Assembly (NCBI GenBank): GCA_022360615.1
Contig: JAKSCL010000001.1
Span: 1-32,405 of the forward strand
Direction: 5' to 3'
Origin: Hyphomicrobiales bacterium
GTDB taxonomy: Bacteria; Pseudomonadota; Alphaproteobacteria; Rhizobiales; JAKSCL01
DNA length: 32,405 bases
Part shown: positions 1 to 7,111 of the stretch, one piece after another
Layout of the letters: every line of letters starts with the position of its first letter
How positions within the stretch are numbered: the first letter of the stretch is position 1
The notes under the pieces: model-generated
What the model was told of the DNA's origin: nothing
Databases searched by the model: none
Seen by the model: the letters and a program-made list of their open reading frames with translations, nothing else
Translations under genes and position numbers: made by a program

Positions 1-108
1 GAAGCGGACGGAAGGATCAACGAAACTCGTAATTGCCGCATAAGGTACGGCCACCTGTTCCTGTACGTTATTGAAGCTCAACGTTACCTCGAATGACTCG
101 TCCGCCAT
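1..108 (-). CDS. sspB: SspB (ClpXP adaptor) fragment, cut at both ends
   Basis: The minus strand reads open from position 108 down to 1. Its translation contains FEVTLSFNNVQEQ, VPYAAITSFVDPSVRF, which matches the core of alphaproteobacterial SspB, the adaptor that delivers ssrA-tagged proteins to the ClpXP protease. The family is about 150-190 residues long and only about 33 are present. The 3' part runs off the left edge of the window. The 5' part is missing because the homology stops near position 100, where tadB homology starts on the other strand. The ATG at 108 happens to lie at the joint and is unlikely to be the native start. I am fairly sure of the family, but not that the gene is intact in the genome. 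It may be a genomic rearrangement or an assembly chimera. Confidence 0.6.
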   Translation of the reverse strand, partial: MADESFEVTLSFNNVQEQVAVPYAAITSFVDPSVRF

Positions 109-409
109 CGCCATCCAGACGACGGTCGGCGGGAACCTGCGTGAGATTTTGGAAGGCTTGGCCGAAGTCATTCGCCAGCGCATCAAACTGCGCCGTAAGG
201 TGAAATCGATCTCCGCGGAAGGCCGCATGTCGGCCATCATCCTGTCGAGCCTGCCGCTTTTCGTCGTTGTCGCCGTCAATCTGATGTCGCCGGACTACTA
301 CGCCGGCGTCTTGGGCGAACCGGCGTTTTTGTACGGCGTCGCCGGTATCCTGTTCTGGTATGGGGCGGGCATGGCGATGATTTTCAAGATGGTGAACTTC
401 AAGATCTGA
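98..409 (+). CDS. tadB: TadB, type II/IV secretion F-family protein, C-terminal part only
   Basis: This is the C-terminal third of TadB, an inner-membrane platform protein of the Flp/Tad pilus secretion machine (GspF fold). About 103 residues remain out of a usual 300 or so. The visible family motif is TTVGGNLREILEGLAEVIR followed by a basic stretch and SAEGRMSA. Two hydrophobic segments follow (ILSSLPLFVVVAVNL and the final 25 residues), as at the end of the GspF domain. Upstream the frame has a stop (TAA, 41-43), and the sequence left of about 100 is sspB on the opposite strand, so the N-terminal two thirds are absent. A TTG at 71 opens the frame but lies in sspB-like sequence. The stop (407-409) is next to the tadC start region, as in normal tad operons. 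Confidence 0.8.
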   Translation, partial: SSAIAIQTTVGGNLREILEGLAEVIRQRIKLRRKVKSISAEGRMSAIILSSLPLFVVVAVNLMSPDYYAGVLGEPAFLYGVAGILFWYGAGMAMIFKMVNFKI

Positions 410-430
410 GTGTTGGAGGACGCGAAGGCC

Positions 431-1384
431 GTGGAATTCGATCTGACGACACTGATTGTCTCCGGTGCGCTTCTTGCTTTCGGCGCGGTGCTTGCCATGC
501 TGGGTGCATCGCTCTGGTCGGCGCATGTCAACCGCAAGGTAACGCGCAAGCGGCTCGTCCTGGATCATCCGGCGGAACGCGAAGCCAAGAAGGCAATGGC
601 GGCGGCGGAGGAAACAACCGCGATCAGGCGGCGGAACGCCGCCTTCGTCGATCAGGCGTCATCATTGGTGAAGGCGGGCGATGGCACGAAGACGAAGATG
701 CTTCGCCAGCGCTTGATTCAGGCCGGTTACATCGAGAAAAGTGCCGTCGGCCTGTTCCTCCTAGCGCGGCTTTGCGCCCTTGGTGCCATGGTGCTTGTGC
801 CGGTGCTGACCACGCTTTTCGCGCCCGGCATTTTGAACGGGACGCCGTTCCTTATCGCCGTCCTGGTGTGCGCCTTCATCGGCTATAAGCTACCTGATTG
901 CGTCGTGAAGAGGCGGATTGCGGCCCGGGTCGAGGAGGCACGCGTGGGCTTTCCCGATTTTCTCGACTTGATGACGATTTGTTCGAATGCCGGATTGAGC
1001 ATGGAAGCGGCCCTTGACCGGGTTGCCCAGGATTTGGAACCGGTTTATCCGAACCTTTCCGCAAATTTGCGCGTGGTCTGTTCGGAGATGCGTGCCGGGC
1101 TTGGTCTTGAAGATGCGCTGGTCAATCTGAGCCAGCGTGTGCCCCTTGAAGATATCCGGCCTTTCGCAAGCCTTTTGCGGCAATCGAAGGAACTGGGCAC
1201 AAGCTTGTCGGAGGGGTTGCGCGTCTACTCCGAAGACATGCGGCATAAGCGGCTATCCGCTGCGGAAGCAAAGGCGCACGCGCTTCCGGCCAAAATGTCC
1301 ATTCCCGTGACCGCCTGCATTTTGCCCGTCGTCATCTTCGTTGCAATCCTGCCCACTGTCATTCGCGTCTTTATGCTCGAATAG
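431..1384 (+). CDS. tadC: TadC, type II secretion system F family protein
   Basis: TadC pairs with TadB as the inner-membrane platform for assembling Flp pili. The protein is 317 residues: an N-terminal membrane segment (about 4-30), a basic cytoplasmic stretch, two central hydrophobic helices (about 110-160), a GspF-like domain with DFLDLMTICSNAGLSMEAAL and SLLRQSKELGTSLSEGLR, and a C-terminal membrane helix ending in a hydrophobic run. I place the start at GTG 431 because GGAGGA (415-420) sits 10 bases before it. A GTG at 410 in the same frame would add seven residues but has no good ribosome-binding site. It follows tadB closely, so the two were probably co-transcribed. The usual upstream tad genes (tadA, cpaB-E) are not in the window. 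Confidence 0.9.
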   Translation: MEFDLTTLIVSGALLAFGAVLAMLGASLWSAHVNRKVTRKRLVLDHPAEREAKKAMAAAEETTAIRRRNAAFVDQASSLVKAGDGTKTKMLRQRLIQAGYIEKSAVGLFLLARLCALGAMVLVPVLTTLFAPGILNGTPFLIAVLVCAFIGYKLPDCVVKRRIAARVEEARVGFPDFLDLMTICSNAGLSMEAALDRVAQDLEPVYPNLSANLRVVCSEMRAGLGLEDALVNLSQRVPLEDIRPFASLLRQSKELGTSLSEGLRVYSEDMRHKRLSAAEAKAHALPAKMSIPVTACILPVVIFVAILPTVIRVFMLE

Positions 1385-1499
1385 ATTTTGGACGAACCGG
1401 GTTAAGCGTTTTTACACTCTGAATACTATTGGTTTTCACCGCTTAAGCCAGCCGTAAGACCTGCTTCGCATCATGCGACCCGTGTGCAAGGGGGCTCAA

Positions 1500-1985
1500 A
1501 TGAACCATAAAACTTGGCGCGCCGTCTCTCGTCCGGCAGTACTTCTAACGGTGGCCCTGTTGCTCTCCGCTTGCGCCGCCAACAATGGGAGTGGCGGCGT
1601 CGATGGTTTCGCCAATGGTTGGCTCGCGGCAGCGCCGGAGGACCTTCATCGTGATGCGGAGAGGGCCTTTCACCGCGGGAATTATGGTGTGGCGGAAACG
1701 CACTACCGTACGATCGTCGCCCGCGATGAAGGCGATGTGGATGCCTGGGTGGGGCTGGGCGCGAGCTATGACATGCTGGGCCGTTTCGACCTAGCCGATC
1801 AAGCATATCAAAAGGCGCTCGCAACCGGTAAGAAGCGTGCTGCGGTCCTGAACAATATGGGTTATTCGCACTATTTACGCGGCGATCGGAAAAAAGCGCT
1901 CGACGCCCTTTACGAGGCGAAGAATCTCGAACCCGGCAACCGCAGGATCCAGGGGAATATCGAACTCGTCACGAACGGTGGTTGA
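1500..1985 (+). CDS. tadD: TadD-like tetratricopeptide lipoprotein
   Basis: The 161-residue product begins with a lipoprotein signal: a basic start, a hydrophobic run and the lipobox LLSAC at about residues 21-25, so it should be acylated and exported. The rest is tetratricopeptide repeats from about residue 55, for example NYGVAETHYRTIVARDEGDVDAWVGLGASYDMLG, then FDLADQAYQKAL and NNMGYSHYLRGDRKKALDALYEAKNLEP. TadD proteins are TPR lipoproteins thought to act as pilotins or assembly factors for the Tad secretin. Its position after tadC supports that role. I use ATG 1500; an in-frame ATG at 1473 would put nine extra residues before the signal. A 115-base gap separates it from tadC. Confidence 0.82.
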   Translation: MNHKTWRAVSRPAVLLTVALLLSACAANNGSGGVDGFANGWLAAAPEDLHRDAERAFHRGNYGVAETHYRTIVARDEGDVDAWVGLGASYDMLGRFDLADQAYQKALATGKKRAAVLNNMGYSHYLRGDRKKALDALYEAKNLEPGNRRIQGNIELVTNGG

Positions 1986-1993
1986 TGTGGGAA

Positions 1994-2068
1994 TGGTGGG
2001 CGCGACTGGGATTGAACCAGTGACCCCTTCGGTGTGAACGAAGTGCTCTCCCGCTGAGCTACGCGCCC
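1994..2068 (-). tRNA. tRNA-Val (anticodon CAC), CCA encoded
   Basis: The minus strand folds into a full cloverleaf. It has a 7-bp acceptor stem GGGCGCG/CGCGCCC, a D arm (GCTC...GAGC), an anticodon stem CTTCG/CGAAG with loop TTCACAC (anticodon CAC, reads GUG valine), a 5-base variable loop, and a T stem ACTGG/CCAGT with loop TTCAATC. The discriminator is A, and CCA is encoded at 1994-1996. The body without CCA is 72 bases (1997-2068). Confidence 0.95.
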
Positions 2069-2081
2069 TTCTTTTTGAGAA

Positions 2082-2117
2082 GACCCGTCGTATAGGGAGG
2101 AGGGGCGCTTGCGTCAA
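2082..2117 (-). promoter_or_regulatory. sigma70-type promoter of tRNA-Val
   Basis: On the minus strand TTGACG (2112-2117) and TATACG (2089-2094) are separated by exactly 17 bases, close to the housekeeping consensus. Initiation is expected near 2082, giving a short leader before the tRNA 5' end at 2068. The promoter lies just after the end of the phosphatase gene (stop at 2137), so the tRNA need not depend on read-through. Confidence 0.7.
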
Positions 2118-2136
2118 GCAAGGCTTCGCGAAAACG

Positions 2137-2841
2137 TCAGGTGGATTCAGCAAAGGCCGCCCGCACGAGCGGCACGATCTCATCGTAATGCGAGACGATA
2201 TGGTCCGGCTTGAATTTCGAGACCGGTTCGGGCGTATAGCCGAAATCGACGGCGATCACCGGAATACCGGCCGCTTGGGCGGCGAGGATATCGTTCTTGG
2301 AATCGCCGATCATGACGGCACGGGCGGCGTGGCCGCCGGCGGCCTCAAGGGTCTTCAGGATGTGCTGTGGATCCGGCTTTTGGACGTGAAATGTGTCGGG
2401 CCCAGCAATCGCGGCGAAAAAGCTCGATATATCAAGGGTATCGAGGAGTTTCTTCGACAAGTTTTCGCGTTTGTTGGTGCACACGGCGAGCCGGTATCCG
2501 TCTGACTGAAATCGCTCAAGGGCGGCAACCACGCCGTCAAATGGGCGGCTGTCGACGGCGATGTTCGCCTCATAATGCTCGAGAAATTCAACCAGCATCC
2601 CTTTCAACTGCGCGTCCCCGACGCCGACAAGCGCCTCGCGCAGTCCCTTTTCCTCGCGCAGTCCCTTTTCGATGAGGGCTGCGGCGCCGTGGCCGATAAG
2701 AGGGCGCACGAAGTCGAGGGTTACCGGCGGTATGCGGTGGCGCGTCAAAACGACGTTGAGCGTTGCCGCCAGATCGGGTGCCGTGTCGACCAGCGTTCCA
2801 TCAAGATCGAAGACAATAGTCGGGGAGGGAAGTGCGATCAT
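2137..2841 (-). CDS. gph: Phosphoglycolate phosphatase (HAD superfamily)
   Basis: This hydrolase removes phosphate from 2-phosphoglycolate, a product of DNA repair or oxygenase side reactions. The 234-residue product shows the HAD motifs in order: FDLDGTLVDT (nucleophile Asp, about residue 11), CTNK (motif II Thr), a Lys before PDP (motif III) and IGDSKNDILAA (motif IV). The insert between motifs I and II matches the helical cap of Gph. I use ATG 2841; an upstream start at 2886 adds 15 residues before the first strand and is less likely. An 18-base direct repeat at 2635-2670 duplicates EKGLRE in the cap. It is divergent from the DUF533 gene across 88 bases. Related HAD phosphatases have other substrates, so the exact substrate is inferred. 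Confidence 0.87.
   Translation of the reverse strand: MIALPSPTIVFDLDGTLVDTAPDLAATLNVVLTRHRIPPVTLDFVRPLIGHGAAALIEKGLREEKGLREALVGVGDAQLKGMLVEFLEHYEANIAVDSRPFDGVVAALERFQSDGYRLAVCTNKRENLSKKLLDTLDISSFFAAIAGPDTFHVQKPDPQHILKTLEAAGGHAARAVMIGDSKNDILAAQAAGIPVIAVDFGYTPEPVSKFKPDHIVSHYDEIVPLVRAAFAEST
2635..2670. repeat. Perfect 18-bp tandem repeat inside gph
   Basis: Bases 2635-2652 and 2653-2670 are identical copies of CTCGCGCAGTCCCTTTTC. The repeat is in frame and gives two copies of EKGLRE in the phosphatase cap domain, consistent with a recent slippage duplication that keeps the frame. Confidence 0.95.
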
Positions 2842-2929
2842 ATCCTTGCAGGCCTTTCCCAGCTTCCATACATCCGTTCCGAGCAAGGAAAAAGCACAGA
2901 GAACACGTCAACGGAAAGTGGGAACGAGA

Positions 2930-3826
2930 ATGTTGAATTCAAAGGGGTTGATCGATCAGATTTTGGGCGGGCTGGGCAACGTCTCTCAGGGCGGGCCGGT
3001 TCAGCCACATGGCCAGAACGCACCGTCGGGTACCGAGTCCCAGGCGGGCGCCGCGGGGCCCGGGCAGGGCTTGAACTCCATGCTTGGCGGTCTTTCCGGC
3101 GGCGGAGGCGGGATCGGGCGTTCCTTTCCCGGCGGCATAGGCGGTGCGGCGGCGGCAGGCGGCCTTGCGGGATTGCTCCTGGGATCGAAGAAGGGCCGGA
3201 AATTTGCTGGGAAGGCCGCGAAATATGGTGGCATGGCGGTTCTTGGAGCGCTGGCCTATAACGCCTGGCAGAAGCATCAAGCTGGTCAGGCGGGCGCAGG
3301 TGGTGCGGTAGGGCGGCCGGGCATGCCGGGTGAGCCGGCCGCACCTGCGGGCGCGCAGCCCATGCCGCGCACATCCGTTCCCCAAACATCCACCGCGCAG
3401 CATGGCGATGATTTTGCCGTTCCCGATGATGCGCGCTTTCTTCCAGCGCCTGAATCCGAGGCCGGTGAGCATCTTGCGCTTGCGCTGCTGCAGGCCATGA
3501 TCGGTGCCGCGAAGGCCGATGGCCACATTGACGATGCCGAGCGCGCCCGCATCTATGATGCGATTGCGGCAGCCGATTTCGACGCGGACGACAAGGCGTT
3601 TCTGTTCGACGAGTTGAAAAAGCCTCTCGATGTCGACGCGATCGCGGCGCTCTCGAAGTCCCCGGAAATGGCAACGGAGATCTATACAGCCTCCGCCGTC
3701 GTTGTCGGTGACCCCAACACGGAAGAGCGCCGCTATCTCGACCGGCTCGCTGGCCGGCTCGGACTCGACGCGGCCCTTCAGGACGAGATCGAAAAGCAGA
3801 TCGCGGACTTCGAAGAGAGCGAATAG
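2930..3826 (+). CDS. DUF533 / TerB-like inner-membrane protein (YebE family)
   Basis: The 298-residue protein starts MLNSKGLIDQILGG, the usual opening of DUF533 (YebE) proteins. A glycine-rich linker (about 10-65) follows, then a small Ala/Gly hydrophobic segment with LAGLLLGSKKGRKF (about 75-110) that is probably membrane-embedded. A Pro/Ala-rich linker leads to a C-terminal TerB-like helical domain (about 175-295) with GAAKADGHIDDAERARI and AAADFDADDKAFLF. TerB-like folds carry acidic patches that may bind metal. The function of DUF533 proteins is not established. The start at ATG 2930 has GGAA just upstream. Longer reading frames further upstream overlap gph and are shadows. Confidence 0.82.
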   Translation: MLNSKGLIDQILGGLGNVSQGGPVQPHGQNAPSGTESQAGAAGPGQGLNSMLGGLSGGGGGIGRSFPGGIGGAAAAGGLAGLLLGSKKGRKFAGKAAKYGGMAVLGALAYNAWQKHQAGQAGAGGAVGRPGMPGEPAAPAGAQPMPRTSVPQTSTAQHGDDFAVPDDARFLPAPESEAGEHLALALLQAMIGAAKADGHIDDAERARIYDAIAAADFDADDKAFLFDELKKPLDVDAIAALSKSPEMATEIYTASAVVVGDPNTEERRYLDRLAGRLGLDAALQDEIEKQIADFEESE

Positions 3827-3915
3827 CAGCTTTACCAGGCACGGCCTTTTCCCGTTCGCATCCGCCGTGATAAAGAGGCGGAAAAATCAGCGTGGAATGA
3901 ATGCGGGAGGCGACG

Positions 3916-5364
3916 ATGCAGTTGAACGAACCAAGGCTTTTCAAGACTCAATGCCTGATTGACGGCGCGTGGGTGGGTGAAGGAGCCGATGCCGTCACCA
4001 ACCCGGCCAGCGGCGCGGAGCTTGGGCGGGTGCCCCATCTCGGCGCTGAGGAAGCCCGCCGGGCTATCGAGGCGGCGGCCGCCGCCTTCAAGTCTTGGTC
4101 GAAGGAAACCGCCGCCAATCGCGCCAAGGTTCTGCGGCGCTGGTTCGAGTTGATGCATCGGCATGCAGATGACCTTGCGCTTATCATGACGAGCGAGCAG
4201 GGCAAACCGCTTGCCGAGGCCAGGGGCGAGGTCGTCTACGCGGCATCCTTCCTTGAGTTCTACGCCGAGGAAGCGAGGCGGATTTATGGCGAGACGATTC
4301 CCACCCACCGGGCCGACAGCCGTATCTTCGTGATCAAGCAGCCCGTGGGGGTGGTCGCCGCCATCACGCCCTGGAATTTCCCGGCCGCCATGATCACCCG
4401 TAAGGTCGCCCCGGCGCTGGCTGCGGGCTGCACCTGTGTCGTCAAACCGGCCCCGGAAACGCCGCTTACCGCGCTCGCGCTCGGCGAACTGGCGGTCGAG
4501 GCGGGCTTCCCGCCAGGGGTCGTGAATATCCTCACCGGCGACGCCCCGGCGATTGGCGGCGAGATGACGTCCAACCCGCTTGTGCGCGTGGTCGGATTCA
4601 CGGGCTCGACGGAGGTCGGCAAACTCCTCATGCGGCAATCGGCGTCGACGGTTAAGAGGGTCGCGCTTGAGCTTGGGGGCAACGCGCCCTTCATCGTGTT
4701 CGACGATGCGGACGTCGATGCCGCGGTCGACGGGGCGATGGTCTCGAAATTCCGGAATATGGGTCAAACCTGCGTCTGCGCGAACCGGATCTATGTGCAA
4801 TCGGGCATTTATGATGCCTTTGCCGAGAAGCTCGCATCGGAAGTCGCAAAACTGAAGGTCGGCGACGGCACCGAAGTCGGCGTTGCGCAGGGCCCGCTCA
4901 TTAACGACCAGGCGATTGAAAAGGTCGAGGCTCACATCAAGGACGCGGTCGGTCTTGGCGCCGAGGTGGTCGTCGGCGGCAAACGTCATACGCTTGGCGG
5001 CACCTTTTTCGAGCCCACTGTCCTGAAAAACGTGACAACGAAGATGCTCATCAAGCGCGAGGAAACCTTTGGGCCCGTCGCGCCGCTCTTTAAGTTCGAC
5101 AACGACGACGAGGTCGTCGAATTGGCCAACGATACCCAATACGGTCTTGCGGCTTATTTCTACGCCCGCGATGTTGGCCGCGTCTGGCGTGTTGCCGAAG
5201 AACTCGAATATGGCATGGTGGCGGTCAACACCGGCATTCTCTCAACCGAGATTGCGCCCTTTGGCGGTGTGAAGGAATCGGGCCTTGGCCGCGAAGGGTC
5301 TCACCACGGAGTCGAGGAGTTCGTCGAGATGAAGTATATTCTTCTTTCTGGACTGGACCGCTAA
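3916..5364 (+). CDS. gabD: NAD(P)-dependent succinate-semialdehyde dehydrogenase
   Basis: This aldehyde dehydrogenase (482 residues, the normal length) oxidises succinate semialdehyde to succinate, the last step of GABA catabolism. Visible ALDH motifs are TPWNFPAAMITRK (cofactor pocket), FTGSTEVGK (Rossmann loop), ELGGNAPFIVFDDAD (general base Glu) and GQTCVCANRIYVQ, whose TCVC carries the catalytic Cys. The C-terminal PFGGVKESGLGREGSHHG is typical of GabD-type enzymes. ATG 3916 is chosen because GGGAGG (3905-3910) is five bases upstream; an in-frame ATG at 3901 lies before that site. No gabT neighbour is present, so the substrate rests on family resemblance; a glutarate semialdehyde dehydrogenase role is possible. 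Confidence 0.88.
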   Translation: MQLNEPRLFKTQCLIDGAWVGEGADAVTNPASGAELGRVPHLGAEEARRAIEAAAAAFKSWSKETAANRAKVLRRWFELMHRHADDLALIMTSEQGKPLAEARGEVVYAASFLEFYAEEARRIYGETIPTHRADSRIFVIKQPVGVVAAITPWNFPAAMITRKVAPALAAGCTCVVKPAPETPLTALALGELAVEAGFPPGVVNILTGDAPAIGGEMTSNPLVRVVGFTGSTEVGKLLMRQSASTVKRVALELGGNAPFIVFDDADVDAAVDGAMVSKFRNMGQTCVCANRIYVQSGIYDAFAEKLASEVAKLKVGDGTEVGVAQGPLINDQAIEKVEAHIKDAVGLGAEVVVGGKRHTLGGTFFEPTVLKNVTTKMLIKREETFGPVAPLFKFDNDDEVVELANDTQYGLAAYFYARDVGRVWRVAEELEYGMVAVNTGILSTEIAPFGGVKESGLGREGSHHGVEEFVEMKYILLSGLDR

Positions 5365-5385
5365 AACACTCTGGAGACGTTTGTC

Positions 5386-6006
5386 ATGCTCCGCCGTTTC
5401 GGCTTTATCGCCGCACTCATATGCGCGGTTGCCGCCTCTGGTGCCGAGGCCGATGACGGCCAAAAAGACGGCTTGAGCACCACGGTTTTTGCGGGTGGAT
5501 GCTTCTGGTGCGTCGAATCCGATTTCGACAAGCTTGACGGGGTTGTCGACACCTTGTCTGGATATACGGGCGGTCGCACCGACAACCCGACCTATAGGGA
5601 CGTAACCTCCGGCGGCACCGGCCATTACGAGGCCGTGCGCATTACCTACGACCCGGCAAAGGTGAGTTACGAGACACTCGTCACCTACTTCTTCCGGCAT
5701 GTGGACCCGACAGACCCGGACGGCCAGTTCTGCGACCGGGGCCCTGGCTACCGGACGGCCATTTTCGCAGCGAACGCGGAGGAACGGGAAATCGCTGAAC
5801 GCTTGAAGGCGGAGGCGGCGGCTGAACTCAGCGCCGAGGTGGTGACACCCGTTCTCGATACCGGCCCATTCTACCCGGCGGAGGACTATCACCAGGACTA
5901 TTATGTGAAGAACCCGGTCCGCTATAAATACTATCGCTTCGCCTGTGGCAGGGACCGCCGCGTCCAATCGTTGTGGGGCGACGGCGCGAAGACACCCCGT
6001 TCATGA
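5386..6006 (+). CDS. msrA: Peptide-methionine (S)-S-oxide reductase, exported
   Basis: MsrA reduces the S-epimer of methionine sulfoxide in proteins. The 206-residue product has an N-terminal signal peptide (MLRRFGFIAALICAVAASGAEA), so it should act in the periplasm, and then the catalytic motif FAGGCFWCVES around residues 36-45 with the nucleophilic Cys. Other family signatures are SGYTGG, YRDVTSGGTGHYEAV, DPTDPDGQFCDRGPGYR and AEDYHQDYY. The gene follows gabD by 21 bases with GGAG before the ATG, and its last four bases overlap the start of rpiA (ATGA). Most bacterial MsrA enzymes are cytoplasmic, so the signal peptide is worth noting. Confidence 0.93.
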   Translation: MLRRFGFIAALICAVAASGAEADDGQKDGLSTTVFAGGCFWCVESDFDKLDGVVDTLSGYTGGRTDNPTYRDVTSGGTGHYEAVRITYDPAKVSYETLVTYFFRHVDPTDPDGQFCDRGPGYRTAIFAANAEEREIAERLKAEAAAELSAEVVTPVLDTGPFYPAEDYHQDYYVKNPVRYKYYRFACGRDRRVQSLWGDGAKTPRS

Positions 6007-6704
6007 CATCGGCCGACCAAAAGAAGAAAAGTGCCGCGCAAGCGGCGCTGAAGCTTGTTTTCCCGGGTATGCGGCTAGGCCTCGGTACTGGCTCGACCGC
6101 ATCCGCCTTTGTGACGCTTCTTGGAGAAAAGGTCCGTGAGGGACTGGATATCATCGCCGTGCCGACCTCTGAGGATACGCGTCGCCTGGCTGAAGCGCGG
6201 GGCATTAGACTGACGACGCTCGACGAAACGCCCACGCTTGATCTCTGTGTCGACGGGGCGGACGAGGTGGACCCTGTGCTCAATCTCATCAAGGGTGGCG
6301 GCGGTGCGCTGCTGCGTGAGAAAATCGTCGCCCAAGCCTCAGCCCGCATGGTCGTCATCGTCGACGATACGAAGCTTTCAGACAATCTTGGCGGTTTTCC
6401 GTTGCCTGTCGAAGTTGTGCCTTTCGGCGCGCGTGCGACCGTGATGTCTATTGACGAAGCAACGCGCAGGCATGGCATCGGCGGCGCGATTGTGCGCCGG
6501 GAAATCGGCGGCGCCCCATTCGTCACAGACAACAACATGCATATCTACGATTGTCATTATCGCAACATCCCAGATCCGGCTCTGCTCGCTGCGGATATTG
6601 CATCGATTGCGGGCGTGGCGGAGCACGGCCTGTTCGCCGGCATCGCGTCAACGGTGGTTGTTGGAACGGATGACGGCGTTGAAATTATGGGGCAGCCGAT
6701 CTAG
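6003..6704 (+). CDS. rpiA: Ribose-5-phosphate isomerase A
   Basis: RpiA interconverts ribose 5-phosphate and ribulose 5-phosphate in the pentose phosphate pathway. The 233-residue product carries the family signatures GLGTGSTASAF (phosphate-binding loop, about 29-39), DGADEVDP (catalytic Asp residues) and KGGGGALLREKIVA. Length and order are those of ordinary RpiA. The start ATG 6003 overlaps the msrA stop in an ATGA junction, which suggests translational coupling. There is no clear Shine-Dalgarno sequence. A possible upstream in-frame start at 5973 would extend into msrA and is not needed by the fold. Confidence 0.93.
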   Translation: MTSADQKKKSAAQAALKLVFPGMRLGLGTGSTASAFVTLLGEKVREGLDIIAVPTSEDTRRLAEARGIRLTTLDETPTLDLCVDGADEVDPVLNLIKGGGGALLREKIVAQASARMVVIVDDTKLSDNLGGFPLPVEVVPFGARATVMSIDEATRRHGIGGAIVRREIGGAPFVTDNNMHIYDCHYRNIPDPALLAADIASIAGVAEHGLFAGIASTVVVGTDDGVEIMGQPI

Positions 6705-6731
6705 GTTACGCCGCTTCTTCGGAGATGAGAC

Positions 6732-7100
6732 ATGGCCGGAAAGCCGAACTTTCGGGGTGGCCGCAACATTGCGATGAAGCTTCCTGCGGATCGCTTTGAA
6801 AGCGTTGTGTCCTTCTACCGCGACACCTTGTCGATGCCGGTCACCGAACATGAAAGCGGCAGTTTCTCCGTCGATTTCGGCCCGGTGAATCTGTGGCTCG
6901 ACCGTGTACCCGCCGTCAGCCAGGCGGAACTGTGGCTTGAGATCGTAAGCGATGACACCGCCGCCGCCGCGGCGCATTTAGGGCAGATGGGCGTTGTCCG
7001 TTGTGATGACATCGAGCCCCTTCCTAAGAGCTTTAAGGGCTTCTGGGTAAAAAACCCGGCCGATATCGTGCACCTGGTAGCTGAGTCCGGGGAAGACTGA
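6732..7100 (+). CDS. VOC / glyoxalase-fold small protein
   Basis: A 122-residue protein with one vicinal-oxygen-chelate-like unit: MKLPADRFESVVSFYRDTLSMPV (first beta-alpha module), then FGPVNLWLDRV, a helix ending AAAAAHLGQMGV, and a last strand KGFWVKNPADIVHLVAE. VOC proteins include glyoxalases, dioxygenases and antibiotic-binding proteins. Here the usual metal-binding His/Glu pattern is not complete by eye, so the chemistry cannot be assigned. ATG 6732 follows GGAGATGAGAC. It sits between rpiA (27 bases upstream) and gor (11 bases downstream) on the same strand and is probably co-transcribed. A glutathione-linked role is only suggested by the neighbour. Confidence 0.72.
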   Translation: MAGKPNFRGGRNIAMKLPADRFESVVSFYRDTLSMPVTEHESGSFSVDFGPVNLWLDRVPAVSQAELWLEIVSDDTAAAAAHLGQMGVVRCDDIEPLPKSFKGFWVKNPADIVHLVAESGED

Positions 7101-7111
7101 AGGATTTGCAC

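Noticed and set aside
1402..1446. Inverted repeat TTAAGCG ... CGCTTAA between tadC and tadD
   Set aside because: Arms are only 7 bp with a loop of about 31 bases; it can occur by chance.
2575..3261. Plus-strand frame across the gph start and the DUF533 gene
   Set aside because: It is a shadow of two real genes read in other frames.
3832..5139. 435-residue minus-strand frame opposite gabD
   Set aside because: It is a long antisense shadow caused by high GC; all ALDH motifs are on the plus strand.
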